DNA of 64,000 bases from Candidatus Rhodoblastus alkanivorans (GCF_022760755.1 NZ_JAIVFP010000001.1:3824001-3888000), one strand, 5' to 3'. Shown: positions 28,029 through 38,900, counted from the first letter of the stretch. Made by a program: numbers and translations. The notes: generated by a model from the sequence alone, not told the origin.

Positions 28029-29930
28029 ATGGCCAGCCGCTATCAAGAAGTCTATCAATCCTGGATCAAGGACCCGAGCGCGTTTTGGGCCGAAGCGGCC
28101 AAGGCGATCGACTGGATCAAGCCGCCGCAAAAGATCTTCGACCCGGACATGGGCGTCTATGGCCGCTGGTTCCCCGACGGCACGCTCAACACCTGCTACA
28201 ATGCGGTCGACCGCCACGTGAAGAACGGCCGCGCCGAGCAGGCCGCGCTGATCTACGACAGCCCTGTCACCGGCATGAAGCGCACCTTCACCTTTGCGCA
28301 ATTGCTGGCGGAAGTGAACGCTGTCGCGGCGGTGTTGAAGGATTTCGGCGTCGTCAAGGGCGACCGCGTCCTGCTCTATATGCCGATGATTCCCGAGGCG
28401 GTGATTGGCGTCCTCGCGTGCGCCCGCATCGGCGCCATCCATTCTGTGGTGTTCGGCGGCTTCGCCGCCAAGGAACTGGCCACGCGCATCAACGATTCCC
28501 AGCCCAAGGTCATCATCACCGCCTCCTGCGGCATCGAGCCCAACCGCGTCGTCAAATACAAGCCGCTGCTCGACGAGGCGATCGAGCTCGCCGCGGTCAA
28601 GCCGGAAAAGGTCCTCCTGCTCCAGCGTCCGCAGGAAAAGGCCGAGATGATCGGCGGTCGCGACTTCGACTGGGGGGATATGGTCGTCCCCGCGCTGGCG
28701 GAAGGCCGCACGGTCAAGCCCGAAGAAATGGCGGCGACCGACCCGCTCTATATTCTTTACACCTCCGGCACGACGGGCGTGCCGAAGGGCGTGGTGCGCG
28801 ATAATGGCGGCCACGCCGTCGCCCTGTGCTGGACGATGAAGAATCTTTACGGGATCGAGCCCGGCGAAGTGTTCTGGGCGGCCTCGGACGTCGGTTGGGT
28901 GGTCGGCCATTCCTACATACTCTATGGCCAACTGCTCTATGGCGCGACCACAGTGGTCTACGAGGGCAAGCCGGTCGGCACGCCCGACGCCGGCGCTTTC
29001 TGGCGCATGATCGAAGAATATAAAATCGCCGCGCTCTTCACCGCGCCGACCGCTTTCCGCGCCGTGCGCAAGGAAGACCCGAACGCCGAGCACGTTAAGA
29101 AATATGATTTGACGAGCTTGCGCACCCTGTTCCTGGCCGGCGAGCGCGCCGACCCGGACACGGTGGCCTGGGCGGAGAAGATTCTGGGCGTGCCGGTGAT
29201 CGACCATTGGTGGCAGACCGAGACGGGCTGGGCCATCGCCGGCAATCCGATCGGTCTCGGCGCCCTGCCGGTCAAGCACGGATCGCCGACCGTCGCCATG
29301 CCGGGCTATGACGTCCAGATCGTGGACGAAGGCTGCCATCAGGTGCCGGCCGGCAAGATGGGCTCGATCGTGGTGAAGCTTCCGCTGCCTCCTGGCTGCC
29401 TCCCGACCCTGTGGAAGCAGGACGAGCGGATGAAGGAGAGCTACCTCACCGAATTCCCCGGCTATTACAAGACCGCCGACGCCGGCTTCATCGACGAGGA
29501 CAACTATCTCTATATCATGGGCCGCACCGATGACATCATCAATGTCGCCGGCCATCGCCTGTCGACCGGCGGCATGGAAGAGGTGCTCGCCTCGCATCCC
29601 GACGTCGCCGAATGCGCGGTCATCGGCGTCAAGGACGAACTCAAGGGCGAACAGCCCTGCGGCTTCGTGGTGCTGAAATCGGGCGTGACCCGGTCGCCGA
29701 TCGAGATCGAGAAGGATCTGGTCAAGCTGGTGCGTGACAAGATCGGCCCCGTCGCCGCCTTCAAGATCGCGATCACCGTCAATCGCCTGCCGAAAACCCG
29801 CTCCGGCAAGATTCTCCGCGGGACGATGAAGAAGATCGCCGACCACGACCCCTGGACCATGCCCGCGACCATCGACGATCCGGCGATCATGGACGAAATC
29901 ATGGCCGCCTTGCAGACCAAGGGATTTTGA
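28029..29930 (+). CDS. prpE: Propionyl-CoA synthetase (acyl-CoA synthetase)
   Basis: 633 residues from the ATG at 28029. The ANL-superfamily P-loop LYILYTSGTTGVPKGVVRDN is intact, as is the second motif HWWQTETGWAIAGNP. The catalytic lysine appears in LPKTRSGKILRGTMKKIAD. It activates propionate (or acetate) with ATP and CoA via the acyl-adenylate. The PrpE-like start (YQEVYQSWIKDPSAFWAEAA) distinguishes it from classical AcsA. It is a single gene with a strong hairpin afterwards. Confidence 0.92.
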   Translation: MASRYQEVYQSWIKDPSAFWAEAAKAIDWIKPPQKIFDPDMGVYGRWFPDGTLNTCYNAVDRHVKNGRAEQAALIYDSPVTGMKRTFTFAQLLAEVNAVAAVLKDFGVVKGDRVLLYMPMIPEAVIGVLACARIGAIHSVVFGGFAAKELATRINDSQPKVIITASCGIEPNRVVKYKPLLDEAIELAAVKPEKVLLLQRPQEKAEMIGGRDFDWGDMVVPALAEGRTVKPEEMAATDPLYILYTSGTTGVPKGVVRDNGGHAVALCWTMKNLYGIEPGEVFWAASDVGWVVGHSYILYGQLLYGATTVVYEGKPVGTPDAGAFWRMIEEYKIAALFTAPTAFRAVRKEDPNAEHVKKYDLTSLRTLFLAGERADPDTVAWAEKILGVPVIDHWWQTETGWAIAGNPIGLGALPVKHGSPTVAMPGYDVQIVDEGCHQVPAGKMGSIVVKLPLPPGCLPTLWKQDERMKESYLTEFPGYYKTADAGFIDEDNYLYIMGRTDDIINVAGHRLSTGGMEEVLASHPDVAECAVIGVKDELKGEQPCGFVVLKSGVTRSPIEIEKDLVKLVRDKIGPVAAFKIAITVNRLPKTRSGKILRGTMKKIADHDPWTMPATIDDPAIMDEIMAALQTKGF

Positions 29931-29943
29931 CGCCGCCGGCATC

Positions 29944-29983
29944 GGCCCCGGCGGCGCGCCGCCGGGGCCTCCTTCCGATTTTT
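29944..29983 (+). terminator. Likely terminator of prpE
   Basis: A perfect 26-bp palindrome (GGCCCCGGCGGCG and its complement, 29944-29969) lies 14 bp after the prpE stop. A TTTTT run follows about 9 bases later (29979-29983). Confidence 0.65.
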
Positions 29984-30087
29984 CATTAAGCGCCGATTAA
30001 ACAAGCCGCGCGAATTGCACGCCGCGTTAGCGGATCGTCAATTCGCCTCGACCTAGCGTCGCCGACAAATTGACCGGCGAGGATGCT

Positions 30088-30549
30088 ATGGCTTCCAGGA
30101 AAGAACGCGACCCCGAAATCATTCCTCTGATCTGCCAGTTCGTCGCCAGGCGGAACCGGATTCAGGAAGAGGACGTCGCCGCTTTGGCGAGATTCTGCCG
30201 GAACCACGCCGAACTCTCGCCCGGCGAGGCCGAGTCCCTCTTCGCCCTCGCCCGCGCCGGCCTGCCGTCCTGCCCGGAATGGGGCGATTTTTTCGCCGAA
30301 ACGCTGAGCGCCTGGTTCGTGGAGGATTATGCCGGCCACGACGTCGGCGTCGGCGCCGCGCGGCATTTGATCACATGGCTCGGCGGCGACGACGCCCGGC
30401 TGAACCCCGCCTGTTTCCGACTGCTCACCCAGGTGCTGGAGCGCGCCGCGCATTGCCCGGAGGAACTGCTCGCCTTCGCCCGCGCCTGCCTGATGCGGGC
30501 GATGGGCGTGGAGAGGCTCGCGCCCAAGCCCGACGTCCAGGTCGCCTGA
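30088..30549 (+). CDS. Hypothetical helical protein
   Basis: 153 residues from the ATG at 30088. It is all-helical in character (EEDVAALARFCRNHAELSPG; ARHLITWLGG; ACFRLLTQVLERAAHCPEEL), with no signal peptide or membrane segment. No family is recognised with confidence. The layout of acidic helices slightly recalls TerB-like proteins, but key residues cannot be matched. The bidirectional terminator after it separates it from yebC. Confidence 0.7.
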   Translation: MASRKERDPEIIPLICQFVARRNRIQEEDVAALARFCRNHAELSPGEAESLFALARAGLPSCPEWGDFFAETLSAWFVEDYAGHDVGVGAARHLITWLGGDDARLNPACFRLLTQVLERAAHCPEELLAFARACLMRAMGVERLAPKPDVQVA

Positions 30550-30556
30550 CCGACGC

Positions 30557-30600
30557 AAAGAAAAACCCGCTGCAAAGGCCTGCGGCGGGTTTTTCTTTTT
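30557..30600. terminator. Bidirectional intrinsic terminator
   Basis: AAAGAAAAACCCGC (30557-30570) pairs exactly with GCGGGTTTTTCTTT (30585-30598), giving a T-run on both strands. It serves the hypothetical gene on the plus strand and yebC on the minus strand. Confidence 0.92.
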
Positions 30601-30615
30601 GCGAGGTCGGAAGCC

Positions 30616-31362
30616 TCAGCCGCCCATTTTGGCGACCAGCGCGTCGGAGATCTCGAAATTGGCGTAGACGTTCTGAACGTCGTCATTGTCTTCGAGCGAG
30701 CCGATCAGTTTCAAAATCTTCTCGCCGGCCTCGTCGTCCACCGCGATGGTGTTCTGTGGCCGCCAGATCAGCCTGGATTTTTTCGGCTCGCCGAAGGTCG
30801 CTTCCAACGCCTTGGAGACCTCGGCGAGACCTTCCAGCGAGGTGGTGATCTCGTGGCCATCCTCGGTGGTGGCGACATCCTCGGCGCCGGCCTCGATCGC
30901 CGCCTCCATCATGTCGTCCTCGCTCGCGACCTCGGCGTCATATTCGATCTGGCCGACATGGTCGAACATGAAGGAAACCGCGCCGGTTTCGGCGAGCGCC
31001 CCGCCCGCCTTGGTGAAATAGGAGCGCACTTCGCCCGCGGTGCGGTTGCGGTTGTCGGTGAGCGCCTCGACAATCACCGCGACGCCGCCTGGCGCATAGC
31101 CCTCGTAACGGACTTCGTCATAATTCTCGCTGTCGCCGCCGGAAGCCTTCTTGATCGCGCGCTCGATATTGTCCTTGGGCATGTTTTCGGCCCGCGCCGC
31201 GAGCACGGCAAGACGCAGGCGAGGATTCATCGCCGGATCGGGCATGCCCATTTTCGCGGCGACGGTGATTTCGCGGGCCAGTTTGGAGAAGAGCTTGGAG
31301 CGGATGGCGTCCTGCTTGCCCTTCTTGTGCATGATGTTCTTGAACTGACTATGCCCGGCCAT
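30616..31362 (-). CDS. YebC/PmpR-family protein
   Basis: 248 residues. The family opening [20 protein letters not shown] is exact, as is [20 protein letters not shown] and the [20 protein letters not shown] motif. YebC proteins have been described as DNA-binding regulators (PmpR) and more recently as ribosome-associated factors easing translation of proline-rich stretches. It stands alone here without the usual ruvC neighbours. Confidence 0.96.
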   Translation of the reverse strand: MAGHSQFKNIMHKKGKQDAIRSKLFSKLAREITVAAKMGMPDPAMNPRLRLAVLAARAENMPKDNIERAIKKASGGDSENYDEVRYEGYAPGGVAVIVEALTDNRNRTAGEVRSYFTKAGGALAETGAVSFMFDHVGQIEYDAEVASEDDMMEAAIEAGAEDVATTEDGHEITTSLEGLAEVSKALEATFGEPKKSRLIWRPQNTIAVDDEAGEKILKLIGSLEDNDDVQNVYANFEISDALVAKMGG

Positions 31363-31469
31363 TTTCGTCCCTGCTGTTCAAATGCGCCCGTATCGCCGGC
31401 GGCGGCGAGCGAAAAATTCGACGGCGCCTTATAATCGCGCCTGCGCGCGGTGAAAAGATGGAGGAAAGC

Positions 31470-32285
31470 TTATCCGGCCTCGGGCAGAGCCTGGGCCAAG
31501 GTCCCGCCGACCCTCACCGGCGCGACGCGCTTCGCCAATCCGTCGGCTCCGGTCTCGACGAACAGGCCGCAGAGCGTCGCGGGACCGTCAGCGGGCTCGA
31601 AACGCGATCCCGGCGTTTTGCGGGTGAAGCGGCGGATCGGCTCCTCCTTGTCCATCCCGATCACCGAATCATAATCCCCCGTCATGCCGGCATCGCTCTG
31701 GAAGGCGGTTCCATGGGCGAGAATGCGCCAGTCGGCGGTCGGCACATGGGTGTGGGTGCCGACGGCGAGCGACGCGCGCCCGTCGCAGAAATGGGCCATC
31801 GCTTGTTTCTCACTCGACGCTTCGGCGTGAATATCGAGGATCACGGCGTCGCAGCCAACGCCAAGCGGACAGGCGGAAAGCTCCTTTTCCACCGCGGCGA
31901 AGGGGTCGTCGAGCGCGTCCATGAAGACCCGGCCCATGACATTGACCACCAGCACCCGCTCGCCCGCCGCGGTCTCGTAGAGCCAGGACCCGCGCCCCGG
32001 CGTGCCGGCGGGATAATTGACCGGACGCAGCACATGCGGCGCGCGTTCAAGAAAAACCAGAGCTTCGCGCTGATCGAAGGAATGATTGCCGAGCGTGACG
32101 CAATCGACGCCGGCGCCCAGGAATTCCTGCGCAATGGCCTCGGTGATGCCAAAACCGCCGGCCGCGTTTTCGCCATTGGCGACGACGAAATCAAGCGCAA
32201 ACTGGCGGCGCAGGGCCGGGACATGTTCGACGACGGCCGCGCGGCCGGCGCGTCCGACCACGTCGCCGATGAAAAGGAGACGCAT
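31470..32285 (-). CDS. TIGR00282/YmdB-like metallophosphoesterase
   Basis: 271 residues. Metal-binding residues appear in RLLFIGDVVGRAGRAAV (Asp), VANGENAAGGFG (Asn-Glu), VTLGNHSFDQREAL (His) and VGTHTHVPTADWRI (His-x-His). The family splits 2',3'-cyclic nucleotides (YmdB in Bacillus). It is followed by a 143-bp gap and the 5-FCL gene upstream on the same strand, an order seen in many Rhizobiales. Confidence 0.92.
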   Translation of the reverse strand: MRLLFIGDVVGRAGRAAVVEHVPALRRQFALDFVVANGENAAGGFGITEAIAQEFLGAGVDCVTLGNHSFDQREALVFLERAPHVLRPVNYPAGTPGRGSWLYETAAGERVLVVNVMGRVFMDALDDPFAAVEKELSACPLGVGCDAVILDIHAEASSEKQAMAHFCDGRASLAVGTHTHVPTADWRILAHGTAFQSDAGMTGDYDSVIGMDKEEPIRRFTRKTPGSRFEPADGPATLCGLFVETGADGLAKRVAPVRVGGTLAQALPEAG

Positions 32286-32428
32286 GAAGAATCCGTGAAA
32301 GCGAAACGTTACGATCTCGTTACCACGAAACGCCGGCCTTCGTCGCCCTTTTCCCGCGCCGCGCCGAAAGCGCGGGCTTCACGCGCCCGGACCGCCACGA
32401 AAAGGCCCGGCCTCGTCCGCGACTTCGC

Positions 32429-33085
32429 TCAAGCGAAACAGATCATATCCGCTTCCGTGACCACGAAATCCAGCTTCTGGTCGTGGCTTTCGCGCGGAAT
32501 CTCGTCCGCCCGCTGGCAGGAGAAGGCGAGCCCACCGGCCACGACCGGGCCGCTGGCGCGCAGATGGGCCAGAGTGGCGTCATAATAGCCGCCGCCGAAG
32601 CCGAGCCGCGTTCCCTTATCGTCAAAGCCGAGCAAAGGCGCGAAAAGAATCGCGGGCCGCATTTCGGGCGCCGAATCCGGCGGCTCGCGCAGCCCGAAGC
32701 GCGCCGCGACCAACGGATCGCCGGGCCGCCACAGACGGAAGATCAAGGGCGTCGCGCGGGCGCCGGCGACCGGCAGCAAGGTGGGGAATCCTGCCCCGGC
32801 GAGCGCGGCGAGCAGCGGGAGACAGTCGAGTTCGCCGGGCATGGCGGCGTAAAGCGCGACCGGCGCGGGCGCGCCTCCCTGTTCCAGCACGAGGGCGAAC
32901 GCGCGCGCGGCGATCCTTTCGGCCGCCGCCGCGGCTTGCGAGGCCGGAATGGCCGCGCGCGCGGCGCGGAGTTTTTCGCGCAGTCGAGCCTTTTCGGCCC
33001 CTCCCCCCGCATGGGGCGTCCCCGAACGCCCGTCGTTCGATGGGCTATGAGGGGCGAGGGAAGGGGTGACGGGCCCTTGGTTCAT
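32429..33085 (-). CDS. 5-formyltetrahydrofolate cyclo-ligase
   Basis: 218 residues from the ATG at 33085. The ATP/folate motif GFDDKGTRLGFGGGYYDATL is the 5-FTHF cyclo-ligase signature, and the N-terminal KARLREKLRAARAAIP is also typical. It turns 5-formyl-THF into 5,10-methenyl-THF with ATP. The first ~30 residues (MNQGPVTPSLAP...) are low in conservation. The 6S RNA lies directly upstream on the same strand, an ancient pairing also seen as ssrS-ygfA in E. coli. Confidence 0.93.
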   Translation of the reverse strand: MNQGPVTPSLAPHSPSNDGRSGTPHAGGGAEKARLREKLRAARAAIPASQAAAAAERIAARAFALVLEQGGAPAPVALYAAMPGELDCLPLLAALAGAGFPTLLPVAGARATPLIFRLWRPGDPLVAARFGLREPPDSAPEMRPAILFAPLLGFDDKGTRLGFGGGYYDATLAHLRASGPVVAGGLAFSCQRADEIPRESHDQKLDFVVTEADMICFA

Positions 33086-33124
33086 GAGAGAAAGCGTCCG
33101 TAAACGATCGGCGCTGACGGGCGC

Positions 33125-33275
33125 AAAGGGTGCGGGCCACAAAAGCCGTGGGACACGATCCCGGGAAACCTACAAAGTAGGTGGGCGCCATGTGCCTAAG
33201 TCCACGGACGAAGACAGGGACAGCTCCCGTTGGGATCGTAAGGCCCCGGGGAATTAGTCCTCACGCACCCCGCAG
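33125..33275 (-). ncRNA. ssrS: 6S RNA
   Basis: No frame is supportable here. On the minus strand the 5' GGGTGCG (33270-33264) pairs with CGCACCC (33134-33128), closing a ~145-nt molecule. Inside, ACGATCCC (near 33239-33232) pairs with GGGATCGT (33162-33155), leaving a large asymmetric central bubble and a terminal stem with CCTACTTTGTAGG. This fits alphaproteobacterial 6S RNA, which binds the sigma-70 holoenzyme by mimicking an open promoter. The position just before the 5-FCL gene is the conserved context. The ends are estimated. Confidence 0.85.
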
Positions 33276-33286
33276 CGCCGCTACCG

Positions 33287-34093
33287 TCAATTTAGGGCGC
33301 AAACGTCCCGTGCGCCAGTGGCTTGAGGAAGAAAGTCGGCGATCGCGTCCGCCGCCTCGCGCCACAGGACGTCGAGCATCATGGCGTGCGGCAGGCCGGG
33401 AAGGATTTTCGCCGCGGCGTTGTAGCGCCGCGCCGTTTCCAAGACGTCGCGCGGCGGGAAAACGATATCTTTCTCCCCTCCGAGAACAAGGAGCGGCGTC
33501 CTGATTTTGCCTGGATCGACGAAGTTGGGAAAAATCAGATCAATGAGGGCGCGATGGGATTCGTCGTTCGCCCGCTGCATGAAACGGACGATCTCCTCAT
33601 CGGGCGTCGCCAGAGAAAAGAAAAATTCGCGGCACAGGTCGGGCGTGGCGAACAGGCTTTTGGTGTTGTTCGACAGATTGGCCTGCAGCCAGCGCAGGGG
33701 ATGCCGTCGCCAGGCGTCGATGAAGGCCCCAGCCATGCCATAGGGCGGCGCGGAGGCGAGCAGAACGGCGCCCGGCGCGTCATGCGTCTCCAGATATTTC
33801 TGAACGACATAGCCGCCCATGGAATGGCCGATCAGAACCGGCGCCGCCGGGAGCTGCGCGACCGCCTCCGCGACATCCGCGACATAATCCGAGACGCTCG
33901 CCCAGTGGACCGATCCGGACGATCCGCCATGGCCGCGCAGGCTGACCGCACAGGCCGGATAGCCGGCCCGGGCGAAGAAGGGCAGGAAATTTTCGTCCCA
34001 GCACCAGGCGGCGAGCCAGGCGCCATGGACGAAGAGAAGCGGCGGCTTGCCGGTTTCCTTATCGGGCAGACGGGTGAGGATTTCCAGGGTCAT
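33287..34093 (-). CDS. Alpha/beta hydrolase
   Basis: 268 residues from the ATG at 34093 (MTLEILTRLPDKETGKPPLL). LLFVHGAWLAAWCW forms the oxyanion segment, PVLIGHSMGGYVVQ holds the nucleophile serine (GxSxG), GGEKDIVFPP the Asp, and GLPHAMMLD the His. The substrate is unknown. It sits between 6S RNA and the guanidine-type operon, both on the same strand, but a 122-bp gap makes co-transcription uncertain. Confidence 0.9.
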   Translation of the reverse strand: MTLEILTRLPDKETGKPPLLFVHGAWLAAWCWDENFLPFFARAGYPACAVSLRGHGGSSGSVHWASVSDYVADVAEAVAQLPAAPVLIGHSMGGYVVQKYLETHDAPGAVLLASAPPYGMAGAFIDAWRRHPLRWLQANLSNNTKSLFATPDLCREFFFSLATPDEEIVRFMQRANDESHRALIDLIFPNFVDPGKIRTPLLVLGGEKDIVFPPRDVLETARRYNAAAKILPGLPHAMMLDVLWREAADAIADFLPQATGARDVCALN

Positions 34094-34215
34094 GGGCGTT
34101 CCCGGGGATCGGATCGCAAGCGGGCGGCGATTTTCCGGGCAATCGACGGAAAGGTCGAGACGACTTTCGGCGACACGATCGCGGCCATCGAAACCCGCGC
34201 CGAAGACGCTTTGGT

Positions 34216-35997
34216 TCAACTGGCCGAGAGAAAGGCGCGCCAGCCGCCGAATGCGGTGATTTCGCGGGCGCCGGCCAAAGCATGGCTTTCGCACAGGAAG
34301 CCCGTGACCTGCCTGCCGCTGGCGAGCGTCACCTTGCCGACGCCGAGCGGCGCAGGAATGGCGTTGACGAAACGGCCGAAGCTGTCGGCGGGCAGCGACC
34401 AGACTTCAACCTCCAGTCCCGGCCCGACGAAGCCCGGCTCATGAATGAGCCCCGGCTTGGGCGGCGCGGTGTTGGCGAGAGCAAAGAGGCGATAATCGGG
34501 CGCGGTGCGCGTGGCTTCGACCAGCCAGCCGCCGCCTTGCGTGAGCTGCCAGTTGAGCGGCTCGCCGGCGAGATGGGCGCCGACCACGACGATTTCGATG
34601 TGGTCGCCGACGGGCGTTGGCGCTGGCGCGGCGACCGCCTCGCGCGAAGCGCCGGCGCCGCAGCCCGCCGCCGCATGGAAGGCGGCGGCGAAGGGCGCGA
34701 GAGCCTCGTCGCTTTGCGCCGGTCCGATCAGGGTCACGCCAAAGGGCAGGCCATCGGCCCGGAAGCCGGCGGGAATGGCGATGGCCGCCATGGCGCGGAA
34801 ATTGACGAAATTGGTGTAGCGGCCGAATTGCGCGTTGAGCCGGACGGGATCGGCTTTCATCGCCGCGACCGTGTGAATGGTGGGGGAGGTCGGCAACAGC
34901 ATAAAATCGAATTTTTCCGCTTCCCGATCCGCCGCGCGCAAAAGGTCCTTCAGGCGATATTGGCCGCGAAAGGCGTCGGCGGCGGAGAATTTTTTCGCGC
35001 TTTCGATCAGGCCGCGCACGGTCGGATCGAAAGCCTCCGGCTTTTGCGCAAGGAAGGAGTCTACGGCCGCAAGCCGCTCCGCCAGCCACGGGCCTTCGTA
35101 AAGCAAAGCGGCGATTGCGGCAAAGGGCGCATAATCGAATTCGACCAAGCGCCATCCGAGTTTTTCGGCTTGCGCCATGGCTTGCCCATAGAGCGTTTCA
35201 TTCTGCGCATCGCCGTAAAATTCGCGATCCTTCGCCGCCAGAAAGCCAACGCGCGGCTGTGGCGGCAGGCCCCGGGCCGGGGCTGAAATCGTGTAGCTGT
35301 CCTCGGGATCGAAACCTTCGATCGCGCGGCGCACGGCGACGCCGTCGGCGACATTCGTGGCAAAGACATTGACGCAATCAAGGCTGCGGCAGGCAGGAAC
35401 CACACCCGCCGCCGAGACGAGGCCGGGCGTCGGCTTGACGCCGACGATATTGTTGAAGGCGGCGGGCACGCGGCCTGAACCGGCAGTGTCGGTGCCAAGC
35501 GAAAAGGCGACAAGGCCGCGCGCCACCGCGACCGCCGAACCGGACGACGAGCCCCCCGATACATAATCCGCATTGAAGACGCAGCGCGGCGCGCCATAGG
35601 GCGAGCGCGTGCCGTTGAGGCCGGTGGCGAATTGATCGAGATTGGTCTTGCCGACGAGAAGCGCGCCCGCCGCGCGCAGCCGCGCTACGACCGTCGCGTC
35701 CTTCGCTGCGACATAAGCGAAATCCGGGCAGGCGGCGGTGGTCGCCATGCCCTCGACGTCGATATTGTCCTTGACCGCATAGGGAACGCCCCAGAGCGGC
35801 AGGCTCGCCGGATCAGGCGCGCGCGCCAAAAGGTCGCGCGCGCCGGCGCGAAAATCGTCCGGCGCGACGCGGCTGATGAAAATGGCGGGATCGTCGCAGG
35901 CTTCGATCCGCGCCAAAACCTCTTCGACCACATCGAGCACGGATTGCGGCCGCGCGGCGTAACGGGCGCGCAAGGCGTCGAGCGTGAACAGGGCCAT
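34216..35997 (-). CDS. atzF: Allophanate hydrolase
   Basis: 593 residues from the ATG at 35997, which overlaps the carboxylase stop (ATGA). The amidase-signature catalytic set is present: PYAVKDNIDVEGM (Lys), then GGSSSGSAVAVARG and GTDTAGSGRVPAAFNN (two Ser). The C-terminal ~130 residues form the separate allophanate hydrolase domain. It splits allophanate to 2 NH3 and 2 CO2 with N-carboxycarbamate as intermediate. It is the last step of the operon regardless of whether urea or guanidine is the entry substrate. Confidence 0.95.
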   Translation of the reverse strand: MALFTLDALRARYAARPQSVLDVVEEVLARIEACDDPAIFISRVAPDDFRAGARDLLARAPDPASLPLWGVPYAVKDNIDVEGMATTAACPDFAYVAAKDATVVARLRAAGALLVGKTNLDQFATGLNGTRSPYGAPRCVFNADYVSGGSSSGSAVAVARGLVAFSLGTDTAGSGRVPAAFNNIVGVKPTPGLVSAAGVVPACRSLDCVNVFATNVADGVAVRRAIEGFDPEDSYTISAPARGLPPQPRVGFLAAKDREFYGDAQNETLYGQAMAQAEKLGWRLVEFDYAPFAAIAALLYEGPWLAERLAAVDSFLAQKPEAFDPTVRGLIESAKKFSAADAFRGQYRLKDLLRAADREAEKFDFMLLPTSPTIHTVAAMKADPVRLNAQFGRYTNFVNFRAMAAIAIPAGFRADGLPFGVTLIGPAQSDEALAPFAAAFHAAAGCGAGASREAVAAPAPTPVGDHIEIVVVGAHLAGEPLNWQLTQGGGWLVEATRTAPDYRLFALANTAPPKPGLIHEPGFVGPGLEVEVWSLPADSFGRFVNAIPAPLGVGKVTLASGRQVTGFLCESHALAGAREITAFGGWRAFLSAS

Positions 35998-38900
35998 CAC
36001 ACTTCCTCGAGAGCGCAAACCAGATCGCCGGCGCGCAGCGTCTGGCCCGGCTTGACCAGCAGGCTGCGGACAATGCCGCGCGCAGTGGCGGCGATGGAAA
36101 TTTCCATTTTCATCGATTCGATCACCACCAGGACTTGCCCGATTTCGACATGATCGCCCTCGGCGACGCGCCATTGCCAGACATTGCCCGGCGCCTCAGT
36201 AAACTGGCCGATGCAGCCGTCGGGAACCTCGCCGCCGGAGCCGAGCGCGGCCGCTGCGTCATCCAGCGGCGCTTCGTCGATTTTGGCGTCGCGCCAGCGT
36301 TGGCGCTCGGCTTCGAACGCCGCCTGCTGGCAGGTCTTGAAGGCGGCGATTCCCTGCGCTTCGCGGGCGAGAAAAGCCTTGTAGCCGGCATAGGAAAATT
36401 GCGTTTCCTCGATCTTCAGCGGAAAAGCGCCATGCGGAAAGGCGGCGCGCGCCTCCAGCAATTCCTCGGCGCTGACGGGGAAGAATTTGATCTGGTCGAA
36501 GAAGCGCAACAGCCAGGGGGCGCCGGGGGCGAATTCCTTCGTCGAGCGCCAGCTGTTCCACATCTGGATGGTGCGGCCGAATAATTGATAGCCGCCCGGC
36601 CCTTCCATGCCATAGACGCACATATAAGCGCCGCCGATGCCCACGGCGTTTTCCGGCGTCCAGGTGCGCGCCGGATTATATTTGGTGGTCACCAGCCGAT
36701 GGCGCGGATCGACCGGCGTGGCGACCGGGGCGCCGAGATAGACGTCGCCAAGGCCCAGCACCAGATAATTGGCGTCGAAAATGATGTTGCGCACCGCGGC
36801 CTCGTCGTCGAGCCCGTTAATGCGGCGAATGAATTCGATATTCGACGGGCACCAGGGCGCATTGGGGCGCACCAGCTCCTGATATTTCCTCATCGCCAGT
36901 TGCGCCTGCGGATCATTCCACGACAAAGGCAGATGGACGATGCGGCTCGGCACGATCATCTGTTCGGTCGAAGGCAGCGCGCTTTCGATCTCGCGCAACG
37001 CGTCGAGCAATATGCCGCGCGGCAAAACGGCGCTGTCGTAATGAATCTGCAGCGAGCGTATGCCCGGCGTCATGTCGATCAGGCCGGGAAGTTTCGCCTC
37101 GCGCACTTTCTGCGCCAGCAGATGCACCCGCATGCGCAAGCCGATGTCGAGCGTCATCGGCCCATATTCGATCAGCAGATTGTCGTCGCCGGCGCGGCGA
37201 TAGACGGCGGGAATTTCGCCCTCGACCTTGCCGAGGATGGCTGAGCCCTGCGCCGCTTTGACGGTCGGTCCGGCGATCGGATCCTGCGCGCGTTCGACCG
37301 CGACGAAGCGCAACTTGTCGCCGGGCTTGAGCTGGCCGAGCTTCCACAAATCCTCGCGGGCGGTCACGGCGGGGCAGACGAAGCCCCCCAAGCTCGGGCC
37401 GTCGGGACCGAGCAGAATCGGCATGTCGCCGGTGAAATCCACCGCGCCGATGGCGTAGGCGTTGTCGTGAATATTGGAGGGATGCAGCCCGGCCTCGCCG
37501 CCGTCGGCGCGCGCCCAGGCCGGTTTGGGGCCGGTGAGCCTCACCCCCGTGCGCGCCGAATTGAAATGCACTTCATATTCGGCGGAAAACAGGGTTGAAA
37601 TGTCTTCGTCGAGGAAGAAATCCGGCGCGCCATGCGGGCCATAGATCACCGACAGGCGCCAGTCATGGGTCAGCGGCGGCAGCTCCTCAGACGCTGCCGG
37701 GCGCGGCGCGCTTATCGCGGGCGCGTCGCCGAAATGCAGCACATCGCCCGCCTTGAGCGCGCCGACGGCGTGGCCGCCGAATCCGCCCAGAGTGAAGGTC
37801 GCGCGCGAGCCCAGGAATTCCGGGGCGTCAAAGCCGCCGCGCAGAGCGAGATAGGTCCGCAGACCCGGCCCTTCGACCGCGCCGAGCGCCAGCGCCTGTC
37901 CGGCTTTGGCCTGATGGGGAAGATGATTTTCGACTTCGACGCCGTCGAGCGTCGCCTTCATCCGCGCGCCGGCGAGCGCGAAAACCGCGTCGGAGTTGAA
38001 GCGCAAACTCGCGCCGCGCGCCGTCATTTCCAGCGCGGTGACGGTCTCCGCATTGCCGACGATGCGATTGGCGAGACGGAAGCTCATTTCATCCATCGGG
38101 CCGCTCGGCGGCACGCCGACGTCCCACAGGCCGAGACGTCCGGGCAGTTCCTGGACCGTCGATTGCGCGCCGGGGCTGAGCACATCGAGCGAGCGCGGCG
38201 CAAAGGCGAAATGCGCCAGCACATTGGTGGCGACATCGCCGCGCGCGAAAACATCCGATGCCGCAATGGCGCGCAGGTAAGCGAGATTGGTCTCGATGCC
38301 AGCGATGCGAGTCGTGGCCAGCGCCGCGCGCAGCTTTGCAAGCGCCTCGTCGCGCGTCGCGCCATGGACGATGACCTTGGCGAGCATCGGATCGTAATTG
38401 GCCGTGACCTCGGCGCCGGTTTCGATCCAGGAATCGACGCGCGCGTTTGCGGGGAATTCCACTTGCGTCAACAGGCCCGCGCTGGGGCGAAAGCCGGCGG
38501 AGGGATTTTCGGCATAGATGCGGACCTCCATCGCCGCGCCCTGCGGCGCGAGATTTTCCGCGCCCGCAAGCACGTCCTCGCCCGCCGCCTGGCGGATCAT
38601 CCATTCGACCAGATCGACGCCGAAAATCGCCTCGGTCACCGGATGTTCGACCTGAAGCCTGGTGTTGACTTCGAGGAACGAGAAATCCTGCCGCGCGACA
38701 TCATAGATAAATTCGACCGTGCCCGCGGATTCGTAATTCACCTGGCGGCCGAGCGCGATCGCGGCTTCGCGCAGACGCCGGCGAATGTCGTCGGAGAGGC
38801 CCGACGGCGGGGTTTCCTCGATCACTTTCTGGTTGCGGCGCTGGAGCGAGCAATCGCGCTCGCCGAGCGCGACGACGCGGCCCTTGCCGTCGCCGAAAAT

